Source of the DNA: Streptomyces sp. NBC_00306
Lineage (GTDB): Bacteria > Actinomycetota > Actinomycetes > Streptomycetales > Streptomycetaceae
DNA length: 64,000 nucleotides
NCBI RefSeq assembly: GCF_036169555.1
Contig: NZ_CP108032.1
Coordinates: forward strand, 868,001-932,000
Reading direction: 5' to 3'
Position numbers and translations under genes: made by a program. Under the pieces are notes generated by a model. It ran no database searches. It had not been told where the DNA came from and saw nothing but the letters and a program-made list of their open reading frames with translations. The first letter of the stretch is position 1, and each line of letters begins with the position of its first letter. Positions 12,125-21,042 of the stretch are shown here, piece after piece.

Positions 12125-13461
12125 GGCTCACGATCCTCGGCGGTGGGGGCTTCCGGCTGCCGCTCGTCTACGGCGCCCTGCTCGGCGACCACGCCGCGGG
12201 CCGGGTCACCGACGTCGTCCTGCACGACCTGGACTCCGCCAGACTCAACGCCATCGCGCGGGTGCTGGCCGACCAAGCGGCCGGGGTGCCGGACGCGCCA
12301 CGCGTCACCGTCACCACGGACCTCGACGAGGCCCTGCGCGGGGCCGACTTCGTCTTCTCCGCCATCCGCGTGGGCGGGCTGGAGGGCCGCGCCGCCGATG
12401 AGCGCATCGCCCTCGCCGAGGGAGTGCTCGGCCAGGAGACCGTCGGCGCCGGCGGCATCGCGTACGGACTGCGGACGGTTCCCGTCGCCGTCGACATCGC
12501 CCGCCGGGTCGCGAGACTCGCGCCGGACGCCTGGGTCATCAACTTCACCAACCCGGCGGGGCTGGTCACCGAGGCCATGGCCCGTCATCTGGGCGACCGA
12601 GTCATCGGCATCTGCGACTCACCGGTGGGCCTCGGCCGACGGGTGGCGCGCGTCCTGGGCGCCGACCCGGACAGCGCCTGGATCGACTACGTGGGCCTCA
12701 ACCACCTCGGGTGGCTGCGCGGGCTGCGCGTCGAGGGCCGCGACGAGCTGCCCCGGCTGCTCGCCGACACCGAACTGCTCGGCTCCTTCGAGGAGGGCAA
12801 GCTCTTCGGCCCCGACTGGCTCCAGTCCCTCGGCGCGATCCCCAACGAGTATCTGCACTACTACTACTTCAACCGTGAGGCGGTGCGCGCCTACCAGGAG
12901 GCGAAGCAGACCCGCGGTGCGTTCCTGCACGAGCAACAGGCCCGTTTCTACGCGGAGATGGAGCGCCCGGACGCCCCGGCGCTGGAGACCTGGGACCGTA
13001 CGCGCGCCGAACGCGAGGCCACGTACATGGCGCACAACCGCGAGGCCGCCGGGGCCGGTGAGCGGGACGCGAGCGATCTCGAGTCGGGCGGCTACGAGCA
13101 GGTGGCGCTCGCCCTGATGCGGGCCATCGCGCACAACCAGCGCACCACGCTGATCCTCAACGTGCGCAACCGGACGACCCTGTCGGTGCTGGACGCGGAC
13201 GCCGTCGTCGAAGTCCCCTGCTTCGTCGACGCGAACGGTGCGCATCCGGTCTCGGTCAGTCCACTGCCCGCCCACGCCACGGGTCTTGTCCTCGCCGTCA
13301 AGGCCGTGGAACGTGAAGTGCTGGCCGCGGCCGGCAGCGGATCACGGGCGGCCGCCGTCAAGGCGTTCGCCCTCCATCCCCTGGTCGACTCCGTGACCGT
13401 CGCCCGCCGTCTCGTCGACGGATACACCGGCGCCCATCCCGCACTCGCGTATCTGACGTAG
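12121..13461 (+). CDS. GH4-family NAD-dependent glycosidase
   Basis: A 446-aa enzyme of glycoside hydrolase family 4, which uses NAD+ and a divalent metal in a redox-elimination mechanism. The N-terminal dinucleotide fold begins RLTILGGGGFRLPLV. NFTNPAG is near residue 142, the metal-binding cysteine is C165 in ICDSPVG and the metal-binding histidine is H195 in GLNHLGW. The motif after the cysteine is CDSP, not the CN(I/V)P described for 6-phosphoglucosidases, so phosphorylation of the substrate should not be assumed. It is translationally coupled to the DeoR gene and nine bases ahead of the GH38 gene, with GGAG in that gap. Confidence 0.88.
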   Translation: MRLTILGGGGFRLPLVYGALLGDHAAGRVTDVVLHDLDSARLNAIARVLADQAAGVPDAPRVTVTTDLDEALRGADFVFSAIRVGGLEGRAADERIALAEGVLGQETVGAGGIAYGLRTVPVAVDIARRVARLAPDAWVINFTNPAGLVTEAMARHLGDRVIGICDSPVGLGRRVARVLGADPDSAWIDYVGLNHLGWLRGLRVEGRDELPRLLADTELLGSFEEGKLFGPDWLQSLGAIPNEYLHYYYFNREAVRAYQEAKQTRGAFLHEQQARFYAEMERPDAPALETWDRTRAEREATYMAHNREAAGAGERDASDLESGGYEQVALALMRAIAHNQRTTLILNVRNRTTLSVLDADAVVEVPCFVDANGAHPVSVSPLPAHATGLVLAVKAVEREVLAAAGSGSRAAAVKAFALHPLVDSVTVARRLVDGYTGAHPALAYLT

Positions 13462-13470
13462 GAGCCGTAC

Positions 13471-16400
13471 ATGCACGACGAACGCCGCCGTATCGAGGAA
13501 CGTGTCGAGCGGATCCTGGAGCAGCGCATCCGGCCCGCCGTCCATACCGACGCGGTGCCCTTCGTGATCGAGGCCTGGGAGGCGCCGGGCGAGCCGGTGC
13601 CGTTCGAGGAGGCCGCGGCCCAGTCGTACGAACCGTTCGTGACGGGCACACCGTGGGGTCCGCCCTGGGGCACCACGTGGTTCCGGGTGCGCGGCGAGGT
13701 CCCGGCCCGGTGGGCCGGCCGCCGGGTCGAGTCCGTCTTCGACCTGGGCTTCGTCGGCGACTGGCCGGGCAACCAGGCGGAAGCGCTGGTGCACACGGTG
13801 GACGGCACCCCGCTGAAGGCGGTCAACCCGCAGAACCAGTACGTCCCGGTCGCGCACCCGGCCGCCGGCGGCGAACGGGTCGACTACCTCATCGAGGCCG
13901 CCTCCAACCCTGACATCCTGGCGAACGACTTCCGCGGCCCGACCCCGCTCGGCGATCCGGCCACCGCGGGCCGTGCGCCGCTCTACACCTTCGCCCGCGC
14001 GGACCTCGCCGTACTCGACGAGAACGTCTGGCACCTCTCCCTCGATCTCCAGGTGCTGCGCGAGCTGATGCTGGAGCTCGGCGACCACGAACCACGTCGC
14101 CACGAGATCATGCACGCCCTCGACCGCGCGCTCGACGCACTGGACCTGGACGACATCCCGGGCTCGTCGGCGGACGTACGGGAGCTGTTGCGGCCGGTCC
14201 TCGCGCGACCGGCACACGCGAGCGCGCACACGATGTCGGCGGTCGGTCACGCCCATATCGACAGCGCCTGGCTGTGGCCGATCCGCGAGACCAAGCGCAA
14301 GGCGTCGCGCACGTTCTCCAATGTGACGGCGCTGGCGGAGGAGTACGAGGAGTTCGTCTTCGCCTGCTCCCAGGCACAGCAGTACGCCTGGGTGCGCGAG
14401 AACTACCCGCGAGTGTGGGAGCGCATCAAGAAGGCCGTCGCCGACGGGCAGTGGGCTCCGGTCGGCGGCATGTGGGTGGAGTCGGACGGCAATCTGCCCG
14501 GCGGTGAGGCCATCGCACGCCAACTCGTGCACGGCAAGCGGTTCTTCATGGAGCACTTCGGCATCGAGACCAAGGGCGTGTGGCTGCCGGACTCGTTCGG
14601 CTACAACGCGGCCTATCCCCAGCTCGCGAAGCTCGCCGGCAACGAGTGGTTCCTCACCCAGAAGCTGTCGTGGAACCAGACCAACAAGCTGCCCCACCAC
14701 ACCTTCTGGTGGGAGGGCATCGACGGTTCGCGGATCTTCACGCACTTCCCGCCGGTGGACACCTACAACGCCGAGTTCTCCGGCAAGGAGATGGCCCACG
14801 CTGTCCGCAACTACCAGGACAAGGGCGGCGGTACACGCTCGCTCGCGCCGTTCGGGCACGGCGACGGCGGTGGCGGCCCCACCCGGGAGATGATGGAGCG
14901 CGCCCGGCGGCTCGCCGACCTCGAGGGTTCGGCCAAGGTGCGCGTCGAGCACCCGGACGCCTTCTTCGAGGCGGCCCGGGCCGAGTACCCCGACGCGCCG
15001 GTGTGGTCGGGCGAGCTCTATCTGGAGCTGCACCGCGCCACGTACACCTCGCAGGCCCGCACCAAGCAGGGCAACCGGCGCAGTGAACACCGGCTGCGCG
15101 AGGCGGAGCTGTGGGCGACGGCCGCCGCCCTGCGGGTCCCCGGCTACGACTATCCCCACGAGTGGCTGGACCGGCTGTGGAAGACGGTCCTGCTGCACCA
15201 GTTCCACGACATCCTGCCCGGCTCGTCGATCGCCTGGGTGCACCGCGAGGCGGAAGCGGAGTACGCGCGGGTCGCCGGGGAGCTGGAGGCGCTGACGTCC
15301 CAGGCGCTGGCCGCGCTGGGCGAGGGCGCGCCGCAGGTGTTCAACACGAGCCCGCTGGACCGCGCCGAAGTGGTGCGGACCCCGGACGGCGGCCTGACGT
15401 ACACCGAGGTGCCCGGCAGCGGCAGTGCCGCGCTCGGGACGGGCACGGCTCCCCGGCAGGTCACGACGACGGACCGGGTGCTCGACAACGGCCTGGTGCG
15501 CGTCGAGTTCGCGCCCGACGGCACACTCGCCTCCGTACGTGACCTGGTGGCGGGCCGCGAGGTGCTGGCCGGGCCCGGCAATCTGCTGCGGCTGCACAGC
15601 GACCTGCCCAACTACTGGGACGCCTGGGACATCGACAAGCACTACAGGAACCGCTTCACCGATCTGCTCGACGCCGAGTCGGTCACGGTCGTGGAGTCGG
15701 GGCCGCTGCTCGGCGCGGTGCGGATCGAGCGGGCCTTCGGCAAGGGTTCCCGGATCACCCAGACGGTGACGGTCCGGGCGGGTAGCCGGCGGATCGACGT
15801 GGAGACCGACATCGACTGGCACGAGGCCGAGAAGATCCTCAAGGCGGCCTTCCCCGTCGACGTCCGGGCCGACCGGTCCACGGCGGAGATCCAGTTCGGG
15901 CACGTGCACCGGCCCACGCACACCAACACCAGCTGGGAGGCGGCCCGTTTCGAGGTCTACGGGCACCGCTGGGTGCATGTCGCGGAGCCCGGCTACGGCG
16001 TCGCCGTCATCAACGACTCGACGTACGGGCACGACGTCTCACGGACCACCCGCGAGGACGGCGGCACGACGACCACGGTCCGCCTCAGCCTGGTCCGCGC
16101 GCCGCGCGTCCCGGACCCCGAGGCCGATCAGGGACGCCACCGCTTCACCTACGCCCTGCTGCCCGGGGCGACGGTGCAGGACGCGATCGCGGAGGGATAC
16201 GCGCTCAATCTGCCGCTGCGGGTGGCCGAGGCCGGGCCGGTCGCTCCGCTGGTGACCAGTGACAACCCGGCCGTCACGGTGGAGGCGGTCAAACTCGCCG
16301 ACGACCGCTCGGGCGATGTCGTGGTGCGGCTCTACGAGAGTCTCGGCGGGCGGGCCCACGCGACGCTGCGCACCGGATTCGCCCTCGCCGGGGCGCAGGT

Positions 16401-16515
16401 GAACGACCTGCTGGAGCGGCCGTTGGCCGACGAGGCGGTGTCCTGCGACGGGGACACGGTGACGCTGACCCTGCGCCCGTTCCAGATCCTGACGCTGCGG
16501 CTCGCCCGCGCCTGA
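13471..16515 (+). CDS. GH38 alpha-mannosidase (locus 1)
   Basis: A 1014-aa zinc-dependent retaining alpha-mannosidase without a signal peptide, so cytoplasmic. A family N-terminal domain (1-250) is followed by the catalytic domain. H260, H262 and D264 in VGHAHIDSAWLWP are metal/catalytic-site residues and D374 in WLPDSFGYNAAYPQ is the predicted nucleophile. A C-terminal beta domain runs from about 650. It is closely related along its whole length to the second GH38 protein at 37149-40196. GGAG precedes the ATG by six bases. It ends the DeoR-GH4-GH38 operon, with a strong hairpin 13 bases after the stop. Confidence 0.93.
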   Translation: MHDERRRIEERVERILEQRIRPAVHTDAVPFVIEAWEAPGEPVPFEEAAAQSYEPFVTGTPWGPPWGTTWFRVRGEVPARWAGRRVESVFDLGFVGDWPGNQAEALVHTVDGTPLKAVNPQNQYVPVAHPAAGGERVDYLIEAASNPDILANDFRGPTPLGDPATAGRAPLYTFARADLAVLDENVWHLSLDLQVLRELMLELGDHEPRRHEIMHALDRALDALDLDDIPGSSADVRELLRPVLARPAHASAHTMSAVGHAHIDSAWLWPIRETKRKASRTFSNVTALAEEYEEFVFACSQAQQYAWVRENYPRVWERIKKAVADGQWAPVGGMWVESDGNLPGGEAIARQLVHGKRFFMEHFGIETKGVWLPDSFGYNAAYPQLAKLAGNEWFLTQKLSWNQTNKLPHHTFWWEGIDGSRIFTHFPPVDTYNAEFSGKEMAHAVRNYQDKGGGTRSLAPFGHGDGGGGPTREMMERARRLADLEGSAKVRVEHPDAFFEAARAEYPDAPVWSGELYLELHRATYTSQARTKQGNRRSEHRLREAELWATAAALRVPGYDYPHEWLDRLWKTVLLHQFHDILPGSSIAWVHREAEAEYARVAGELEALTSQALAALGEGAPQVFNTSPLDRAEVVRTPDGGLTYTEVPGSGSAALGTGTAPRQVTTTDRVLDNGLVRVEFAPDGTLASVRDLVAGREVLAGPGNLLRLHSDLPNYWDAWDIDKHYRNRFTDLLDAESVTVVESGPLLGAVRIERAFGKGSRITQTVTVRAGSRRIDVETDIDWHEAEKILKAAFPVDVRADRSTAEIQFGHVHRPTHTNTSWEAARFEVYGHRWVHVAEPGYGVAVINDSTYGHDVSRTTREDGGTTTTVRLSLVRAPRVPDPEADQGRHRFTYALLPGATVQDAIAEGYALNLPLRVAEAGPVAPLVTSDNPAVTVEAVKLADDRSGDVVVRLYESLGGRAHATLRTGFALAGAQVNDLLERPLADEAVSCDGDTVTLTLRPFQILTLRLARA

Positions 16516-16528
16516 GGGGAACCGGACT

Positions 16529-16563
16529 CGTCCGCACCTTCCCCACCCGGGAAGGTGCGGACG
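16529..16563. terminator. Bidirectional hairpin terminator
   Basis: A perfect 15-bp stem (16529-16543 with 16549-16563) has a five-base loop. It lies between the convergent GH38 and oxidoreductase genes and can serve both strands. Confidence 0.85.
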
Positions 16564-16588
16564 AGGACGGGCCCGGCTGCCGCGGGCC

Positions 16589-17557
16589 TCACTCGGCGCG
16601 CGGCTCCGGGGCCTTCTCCGGGTCGTCGAAGGAAGCGAGGTAGCTGGCGGCCATGTCCTTCTCCCCCAGCCCCCGGTCGACCAGCCGCTCGAAGCGCTCC
16701 GCCCCGGCGCGGGCGACATCCATCGCGACTCCGCGCCGCTCCCCCGCCTCGACGATGAGGCGCGCGTCCTTCAGGGCGTTGTCGACACTGAAGCTGGGGG
16801 TGAAGTCGCCGGCCAGGATCGCCTCGGTCTTCAGACGCAGATAGCCGTTGTCCAGCGGCCCGCCGGACACGCTGTCGAGGAAGGCCCGGGGATCGACACC
16901 GAGGCCGTCGGCCAGGGCGATCGCCTCGGCGGCGGCGTGGTTGAGAGCGGCGACCCAGCTGTTCAGGACCAGCTTGAGCTTGCTGGCACCGCCGTCGGAG
17001 CCGTCGTCGCCGACCCAGGTGGTGCGCCGCCCGACGGCGTCGAAGACGGGAGCGAGCGCCGCCCGAGCACGGTCCGGACCGGCCGCCAGCACGATGAGTT
17101 CGCCCGCTTCCGCAGGCTGCTTGGTGCCGAGTACGGGGGCGTCGACGAAGGTCAGTCCGTGCTCGCGTGCGAAGTCGGCCAGCTCCGCCGTGGCGGCATC
17201 CCCGACGGTGGCCGACTGGGCCCACACCGCGCCCGGGGTGAAGCCGTCGGCCGCCTCCCGCATGGCCGCGAGCACCCGCGGGCCGTCGTTGAGCACGGTG
17301 AGCACCACATCCGCGCCCCGGACGGCGTCGGCCGGCGAGTCGGCGCAGTACGCCCCGTCGGCGACGAGGGCCTCCGCCTTCGCCCGGGTGCGGTTCCAGG
17401 CACGGACGGCCAGCCCGCCGCGGAGCAGGTTCCGCGCCATGGCGGCACCCATGATCCCGGTGCCGAGCACCGCGACCGTCGTGGGTGCGCCGTCGCCGTG
17501 CGGGTCGCCTTGAGCTGCGTGCGGGTCGCCTTGAGCTGAGGGCATGGTCACGCACAT
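16589..17557 (-). CDS. NAD(P)-dependent beta-hydroxyacid dehydrogenase family oxidoreductase
   Basis: A 322-aa protein of the 6-phosphogluconate/3-hydroxyisobutyrate dehydrogenase superfamily. The N-terminal Rossmann fold carries VAVLGTGIMGAAMARNL. A helical C-terminal domain includes the active-site region GGASKLKLVLNSWVAALNHAAAEAIAL. The lysine in that stretch (KLKLVLN) is at the position of the catalytic Lys. The substrate is unknown. The ATG at 17557 has GGAAGG five bases upstream and is preferred; another ATG at 17545 is weaker. Codons 6-19 contain a duplicated 21-bp unit (AQGDPH twice). It stands alone between the GH38 and methyltransferase genes. Confidence 0.85.
   Translation of the reverse strand: MCVTMPSAQGDPHAAQGDPHGDGAPTTVAVLGTGIMGAAMARNLLRGGLAVRAWNRTRAKAEALVADGAYCADSPADAVRGADVVLTVLNDGPRVLAAMREAADGFTPGAVWAQSATVGDAATAELADFAREHGLTFVDAPVLGTKQPAEAGELIVLAAGPDRARAALAPVFDAVGRRTTWVGDDGSDGGASKLKLVLNSWVAALNHAAAEAIALADGLGVDPRAFLDSVSGGPLDNGYLRLKTEAILAGDFTPSFSVDNALKDARLIVEAGERRGVAMDVARAGAERFERLVDRGLGEKDMAASYLASFDDPEKAPEPRAE
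17498..17539. repeat. 21-bp tandem duplication in the 5' end of the oxidoreductase gene
   Basis: GTGCGGGTCGCCTTGAGCTG occurs at 17498 and again at 17519. It adds seven in-frame residues (a repeat of AQGDPH) before the Rossmann fold. Confidence 0.85.
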
Positions 17558-17748
17558 CGCCTTCCGTCGTCGGGGGATTCGACGGTGCGAGGGTAACCAA
17601 GGAACCACCGGTGCGGCGGTGACGACGCGTCAGCAGTGCGCTCAGCGTGGCCGGTTCTGCCGGTGCGGTCTACCGGTCCGCGGCCCGTCTCCGATAGAGG
17701 TTCCTCCGCGCTGCACCCGACAGTCCGTGAGAGCTGTGGAGGCCTGCC

Positions 17749-18597
17749 ATGATCCGAGGACGGAGCAGTATCGACCTGGACCGGAGCCGGTTCGACGACC
17801 TCCACGACCGGCCCGATCCGCGCGCGTACGTCCACCGGCTGGTCCAGGTGTCGTACGAGACACCGCATCACGCCCAGCGGGCCGTCCGCGCCACGATCAC
17901 CGAGCGCGCGTCGGTCCACGGCGGAGGGCCGTTCACCGTTCTCGACCTGTGCTGCTCGTACGGCATCAACGCGGCACTGCTCAACCACCATGTGACGCTT
18001 GCCGAGTTGTACGAGCACTGGACCCGCCCGGACGCACAGACACTGACCCCCGCCGAACTCGTCCGGCACGACCGGGAGTTCTTCGCCCTGCGGCGCAGAT
18101 CGGACGCGGTTCCGGTGGTGGGGGTCGACATCGCGGGCAACGCGGTCCGGTACGCCCAGGCCGTGGGTCTGCTGGACGAGACGTACACCGAGAATCTGGA
18201 GTGCTGTCCGCCCAGCAGACATCTGCGGCGAGCGATGGCCGCCACCGGGCTGATCACCGTCACCGCAGGCATCGGTCATGTCACCTGGCGCAGCTTCGAG
18301 ACACTGCTGCGCTGTGCGGACATCCCGGTGTGGGTGAGCGCGTTCGTGCCGCGCACCGTCGCGTACCGGCCGGTGGCCGACCGGCTGGCCCGGCACGGCC
18401 TGGTCACCCGGGCGGATCCCGGGCGGACCTACCCGCGGCGCCTGTTCACCGGGCCGGCGGAACAGCGCCGGGCAATCGAGCGGGCCCTGCGCGGCGGTCA
18501 CGATCCCTCCGGGCTGGAGACGCGCGGCCGCTGCCACACGCATCTGCACCAGTCCCGCCCGGCCACTGCCTGGGCGCATATCGGTACGAAAAGTTAG
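17749..18597 (+). CDS. Class I SAM-dependent methyltransferase-like protein
   Basis: A 282-aa protein with a SAM-binding motif I, FTVLDLCCSYGINAALL, at about residues 63-80, and a second Rossmann strand VVGVDIAGNAVRYAQ near 123-137. A GxGxG-like glycine pattern is replaced by CCSYG, so activity is not certain. No substrate-defining domain is visible. A GTGGAGG precedes the ATG. It ends ten bases before the FHA-ABC gene, so it may be expressed with it, but that gene also has its own -10-like box overlapping this stop. Confidence 0.7.
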   Translation: MIRGRSSIDLDRSRFDDLHDRPDPRAYVHRLVQVSYETPHHAQRAVRATITERASVHGGGPFTVLDLCCSYGINAALLNHHVTLAELYEHWTRPDAQTLTPAELVRHDREFFALRRRSDAVPVVGVDIAGNAVRYAQAVGLLDETYTENLECCPPSRHLRRAMAATGLITVTAGIGHVTWRSFETLLRCADIPVWVSAFVPRTVAYRPVADRLARHGLVTRADPGRTYPRRLFTGPAEQRRAIERALRGGHDPSGLETRGRCHTHLHQSRPATAWAHIGTKS

Positions 18598-18606
18598 AAT
18601 TCGAGC

Positions 18607-21030
18607 ATGGGAGAGCGGCCTGTAGCACCGACTGCGCCCGAACTTGTCCTCGAAACAGACGCGGGCTCCACGGTGATGAGTCCGAGCCGGGACTACCACA
18701 TCGGGCGCGACCCCTCGAGCGACATCGTGCTGGACGACGACCGGGTGTCCTGGCACCACGCGGTGCTGCACGCCGACGACGGCCACTGGACCGTCGCGGA
18801 CGAGGGCAGCACCAACGGGACCTACGCCGACGGCCGGCGCATCGACGAGCAGGGCGACGTCGGACCCGGCAGCGTCCTGCGGTTCGGCCATGCCGTCGAC
18901 GGTGCACGTGCCGTGCTGACCGGGCAGGCCCCTCCGGAGCCGGCGCCTGCGCCCGTGTCCGTGTCCGAGCCGGCGCCCGCGCCCGTGTCCGAGCCGGCGC
19001 CCGAGCCCGTGTCCGGCGGGCGGGACAGGCCCTCGGCGGTCTCGATGCCCCGGGCGACCGGCACCTTCCGGCAGCCGACCAGTGTGCGTCCGCTCCCGGC
19101 CCGCACCGTCCGTATCGGCCGGGGCGACGACAACGACCTGGTCATCGATGATCTGGTGGTCTCACGCCACCACGCCGAGCTGCGGGCGCACTCCGACGGC
19201 ACCTACGAGATCGTCGACATCGGCTCCCACAACGGCACCTTCCTCAACGGCCAGCCGGTCGAGAGCGCCCGGATCGGCTCCGGAGACATCGTCGGTATCG
19301 GCCACTCCGCGTTCTGCCTGGTGGGTGACCAGCTCCAGGAGTACGTCGACACCGGCGAGGTCTCCCTCGATGTGCAGGACCTCGCGGTCACCGTGGACCA
19401 CGGACGCAAGACTCTCCTCGACCATGTCTCGTTCCCGGTCGGCGAGAAGTGCCTGCTCGGCGTGGTCGGCCCGAGTGGGGCCGGCAAGTCCACCCTGCTC
19501 AACGCTCTCACCGGCCTGCGACCCGCCGACGAGGGGACCGTCCTGTACGACGGGCGCGATCTGTACCGGGACTTCGCCGAGCTGCGCCAGCGCATCGGCC
19601 TCGTGCCGCAGGACGACATCCTGCACACCCAGCTGACCGTGCGCCGGGCCCTCGGCTACGCCGCCGAACTGCGCTTCCCCCAGGACACCGGCAAGGCCGA
19701 GCGCCTGGCGCGGGTGGAGGAAGTGGTGCGCGAGCTGGGCCTGGAGGAGCGTGCGGACCAGCCGATCCACAGTCTGTCCGGCGGCCAGCGCAAGCGGGTG
19801 AGCGTGGCGCTGGAGCTGATGACCAAACCCTCGCTGCTCTTCCTCGACGAACCGACGTCCGGACTGGACCCCGGTATGGACCGTTCGGTGATGCACATGC
19901 TGCGCGGCCTGGCCGACGACGGACGCACGGTCGTCGTGGTCACGCACAGCGTGCTCAGCCTGGATGTGTGCGACCGGCTGCTCGTCCTCGCGCCCGGCGG
20001 CAGGATCGCCTACTACGGGCCGCCCGATGAGGCACTGCCGTTCTTCGGCTTCGAGCAGTGGCCGGAGGCCTTCGAGGCGTTCGAGAACGACCGGGACCGC
20101 GACTGGGCCGGTGCGTACCGGGACTCGCCGCTTCAGCGGCGGTACATCGCGAACGCCTCCCCGCAGCCCCACCAGCCGCAGGAGTCGGCGGCCGCCTTCG
20201 TGGCGCCGCCCAAGGCCCAGAGCTGGGGATCGCAGCTGAACACCCTGGTGCGCCGGTACGCGGCGGCGCTCTCCGCCGACCGCACCTTCCTGGTGATCAT
20301 GATCGCGCTGCCGTTCGTGATGGGCGCGATGGCCCGTGCGCTCGCCGGGAGCCGTCTCACCCAGGAGACGGCGATGAACGCACTGCTCATCCTGTGTGTG
20401 GGCGGTGTCCTGATCGGTGCCGCCAACGCGGTGCGCGAGCTGGTCAAGGAACGGGTGATCTACCGGCGGGAACGAGCCGTCGGACTGTCCAGATCCGCCT
20501 ATCTGATGTCCAAGGTCGTCGTGCTGGGCACGGTCACGGTGCTCCAGGCCGTGGTCCTGACCCTGGTCGGCCTGGTCGGCGTCGCCCCCAACGCGCCCGG
20601 TGGCAAAGGGGTGCTGCTGCCACCCCTCGTGGAGATCACCCTTGCGGTCGCGGTGCTGTCCTTCACGGCCATGATGCTCGGCCTGCTCGTCTCCGCCGTG
20701 GTCCGCAAGGAAGAGGTGACCATGCCTCTGCTGGTGCTCCTCGCCATCGTGCAGGTCGTGTTCTGCGGAGCCCTGCTCAGGCTGAGCGGGCTGCCGGTCA
20801 TCGAGCAGCTGGCCTGGTTCATCCCCTCGCGCTGGGCGCTGGGAGCGATGGCGGGCACCGTCGGCCTGTCCCGGATCGTGCCCGGCGATCTCACGGCGGA
20901 CCCACTGTTCGAGCACTCCGCGGGCGTGTGGCTGCTGAACATGGGAATGCTGCTGGTGCTCTCGGTGATCTTCGGCTACGCCGTCCTGCGGCTGCTGCGC
21001 CGCCACGAGCCCGCCGTCATGCGGAAGTAG
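18607..21030 (+). CDS. FHA-FHA-ABC transporter (ATPase fused to ABC-2 membrane domain)
   Basis: An 807-aa half-transporter resembling mycobacterial Rv1747. FHA1 (about 30-100) has YHIGRDPSSDIVLDD and STNGTY. A linker follows with repeated EPAPAPVS units. FHA2 (about 158-235) has VRIGRGDDNDLVIDD, SRHHAEL and HNGTFLNG. The ATPase has a Walker A GPSGAGKST at 288-296, signature LSGGQRKR from 391 and Walker B LLFLDEPTSG. An ABC-2 type membrane domain has about six segments (565-800). FHA domains bind phosphothreonine, and the gene two downstream encodes a Ser/Thr kinase, so transport is probably phospho-regulated. The exported substrate is unknown. A TAGAAT box ends six bases before the ATG, suggesting a leaderless transcript. 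Confidence 0.92.
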   Translation: MGERPVAPTAPELVLETDAGSTVMSPSRDYHIGRDPSSDIVLDDDRVSWHHAVLHADDGHWTVADEGSTNGTYADGRRIDEQGDVGPGSVLRFGHAVDGARAVLTGQAPPEPAPAPVSVSEPAPAPVSEPAPEPVSGGRDRPSAVSMPRATGTFRQPTSVRPLPARTVRIGRGDDNDLVIDDLVVSRHHAELRAHSDGTYEIVDIGSHNGTFLNGQPVESARIGSGDIVGIGHSAFCLVGDQLQEYVDTGEVSLDVQDLAVTVDHGRKTLLDHVSFPVGEKCLLGVVGPSGAGKSTLLNALTGLRPADEGTVLYDGRDLYRDFAELRQRIGLVPQDDILHTQLTVRRALGYAAELRFPQDTGKAERLARVEEVVRELGLEERADQPIHSLSGGQRKRVSVALELMTKPSLLFLDEPTSGLDPGMDRSVMHMLRGLADDGRTVVVVTHSVLSLDVCDRLLVLAPGGRIAYYGPPDEALPFFGFEQWPEAFEAFENDRDRDWAGAYRDSPLQRRYIANASPQPHQPQESAAAFVAPPKAQSWGSQLNTLVRRYAAALSADRTFLVIMIALPFVMGAMARALAGSRLTQETAMNALLILCVGGVLIGAANAVRELVKERVIYRRERAVGLSRSAYLMSKVVVLGTVTVLQAVVLTLVGLVGVAPNAPGGKGVLLPPLVEITLAVAVLSFTAMMLGLLVSAVVRKEEVTMPLLVLLAIVQVVFCGALLRLSGLPVIEQLAWFIPSRWALGAMAGTVGLSRIVPGDLTADPLFEHSAGVWLLNMGMLLVLSVIFGYAVLRLLRRHEPAVMRK

Positions 21031-21042
21031 GGCGAAGCCACC

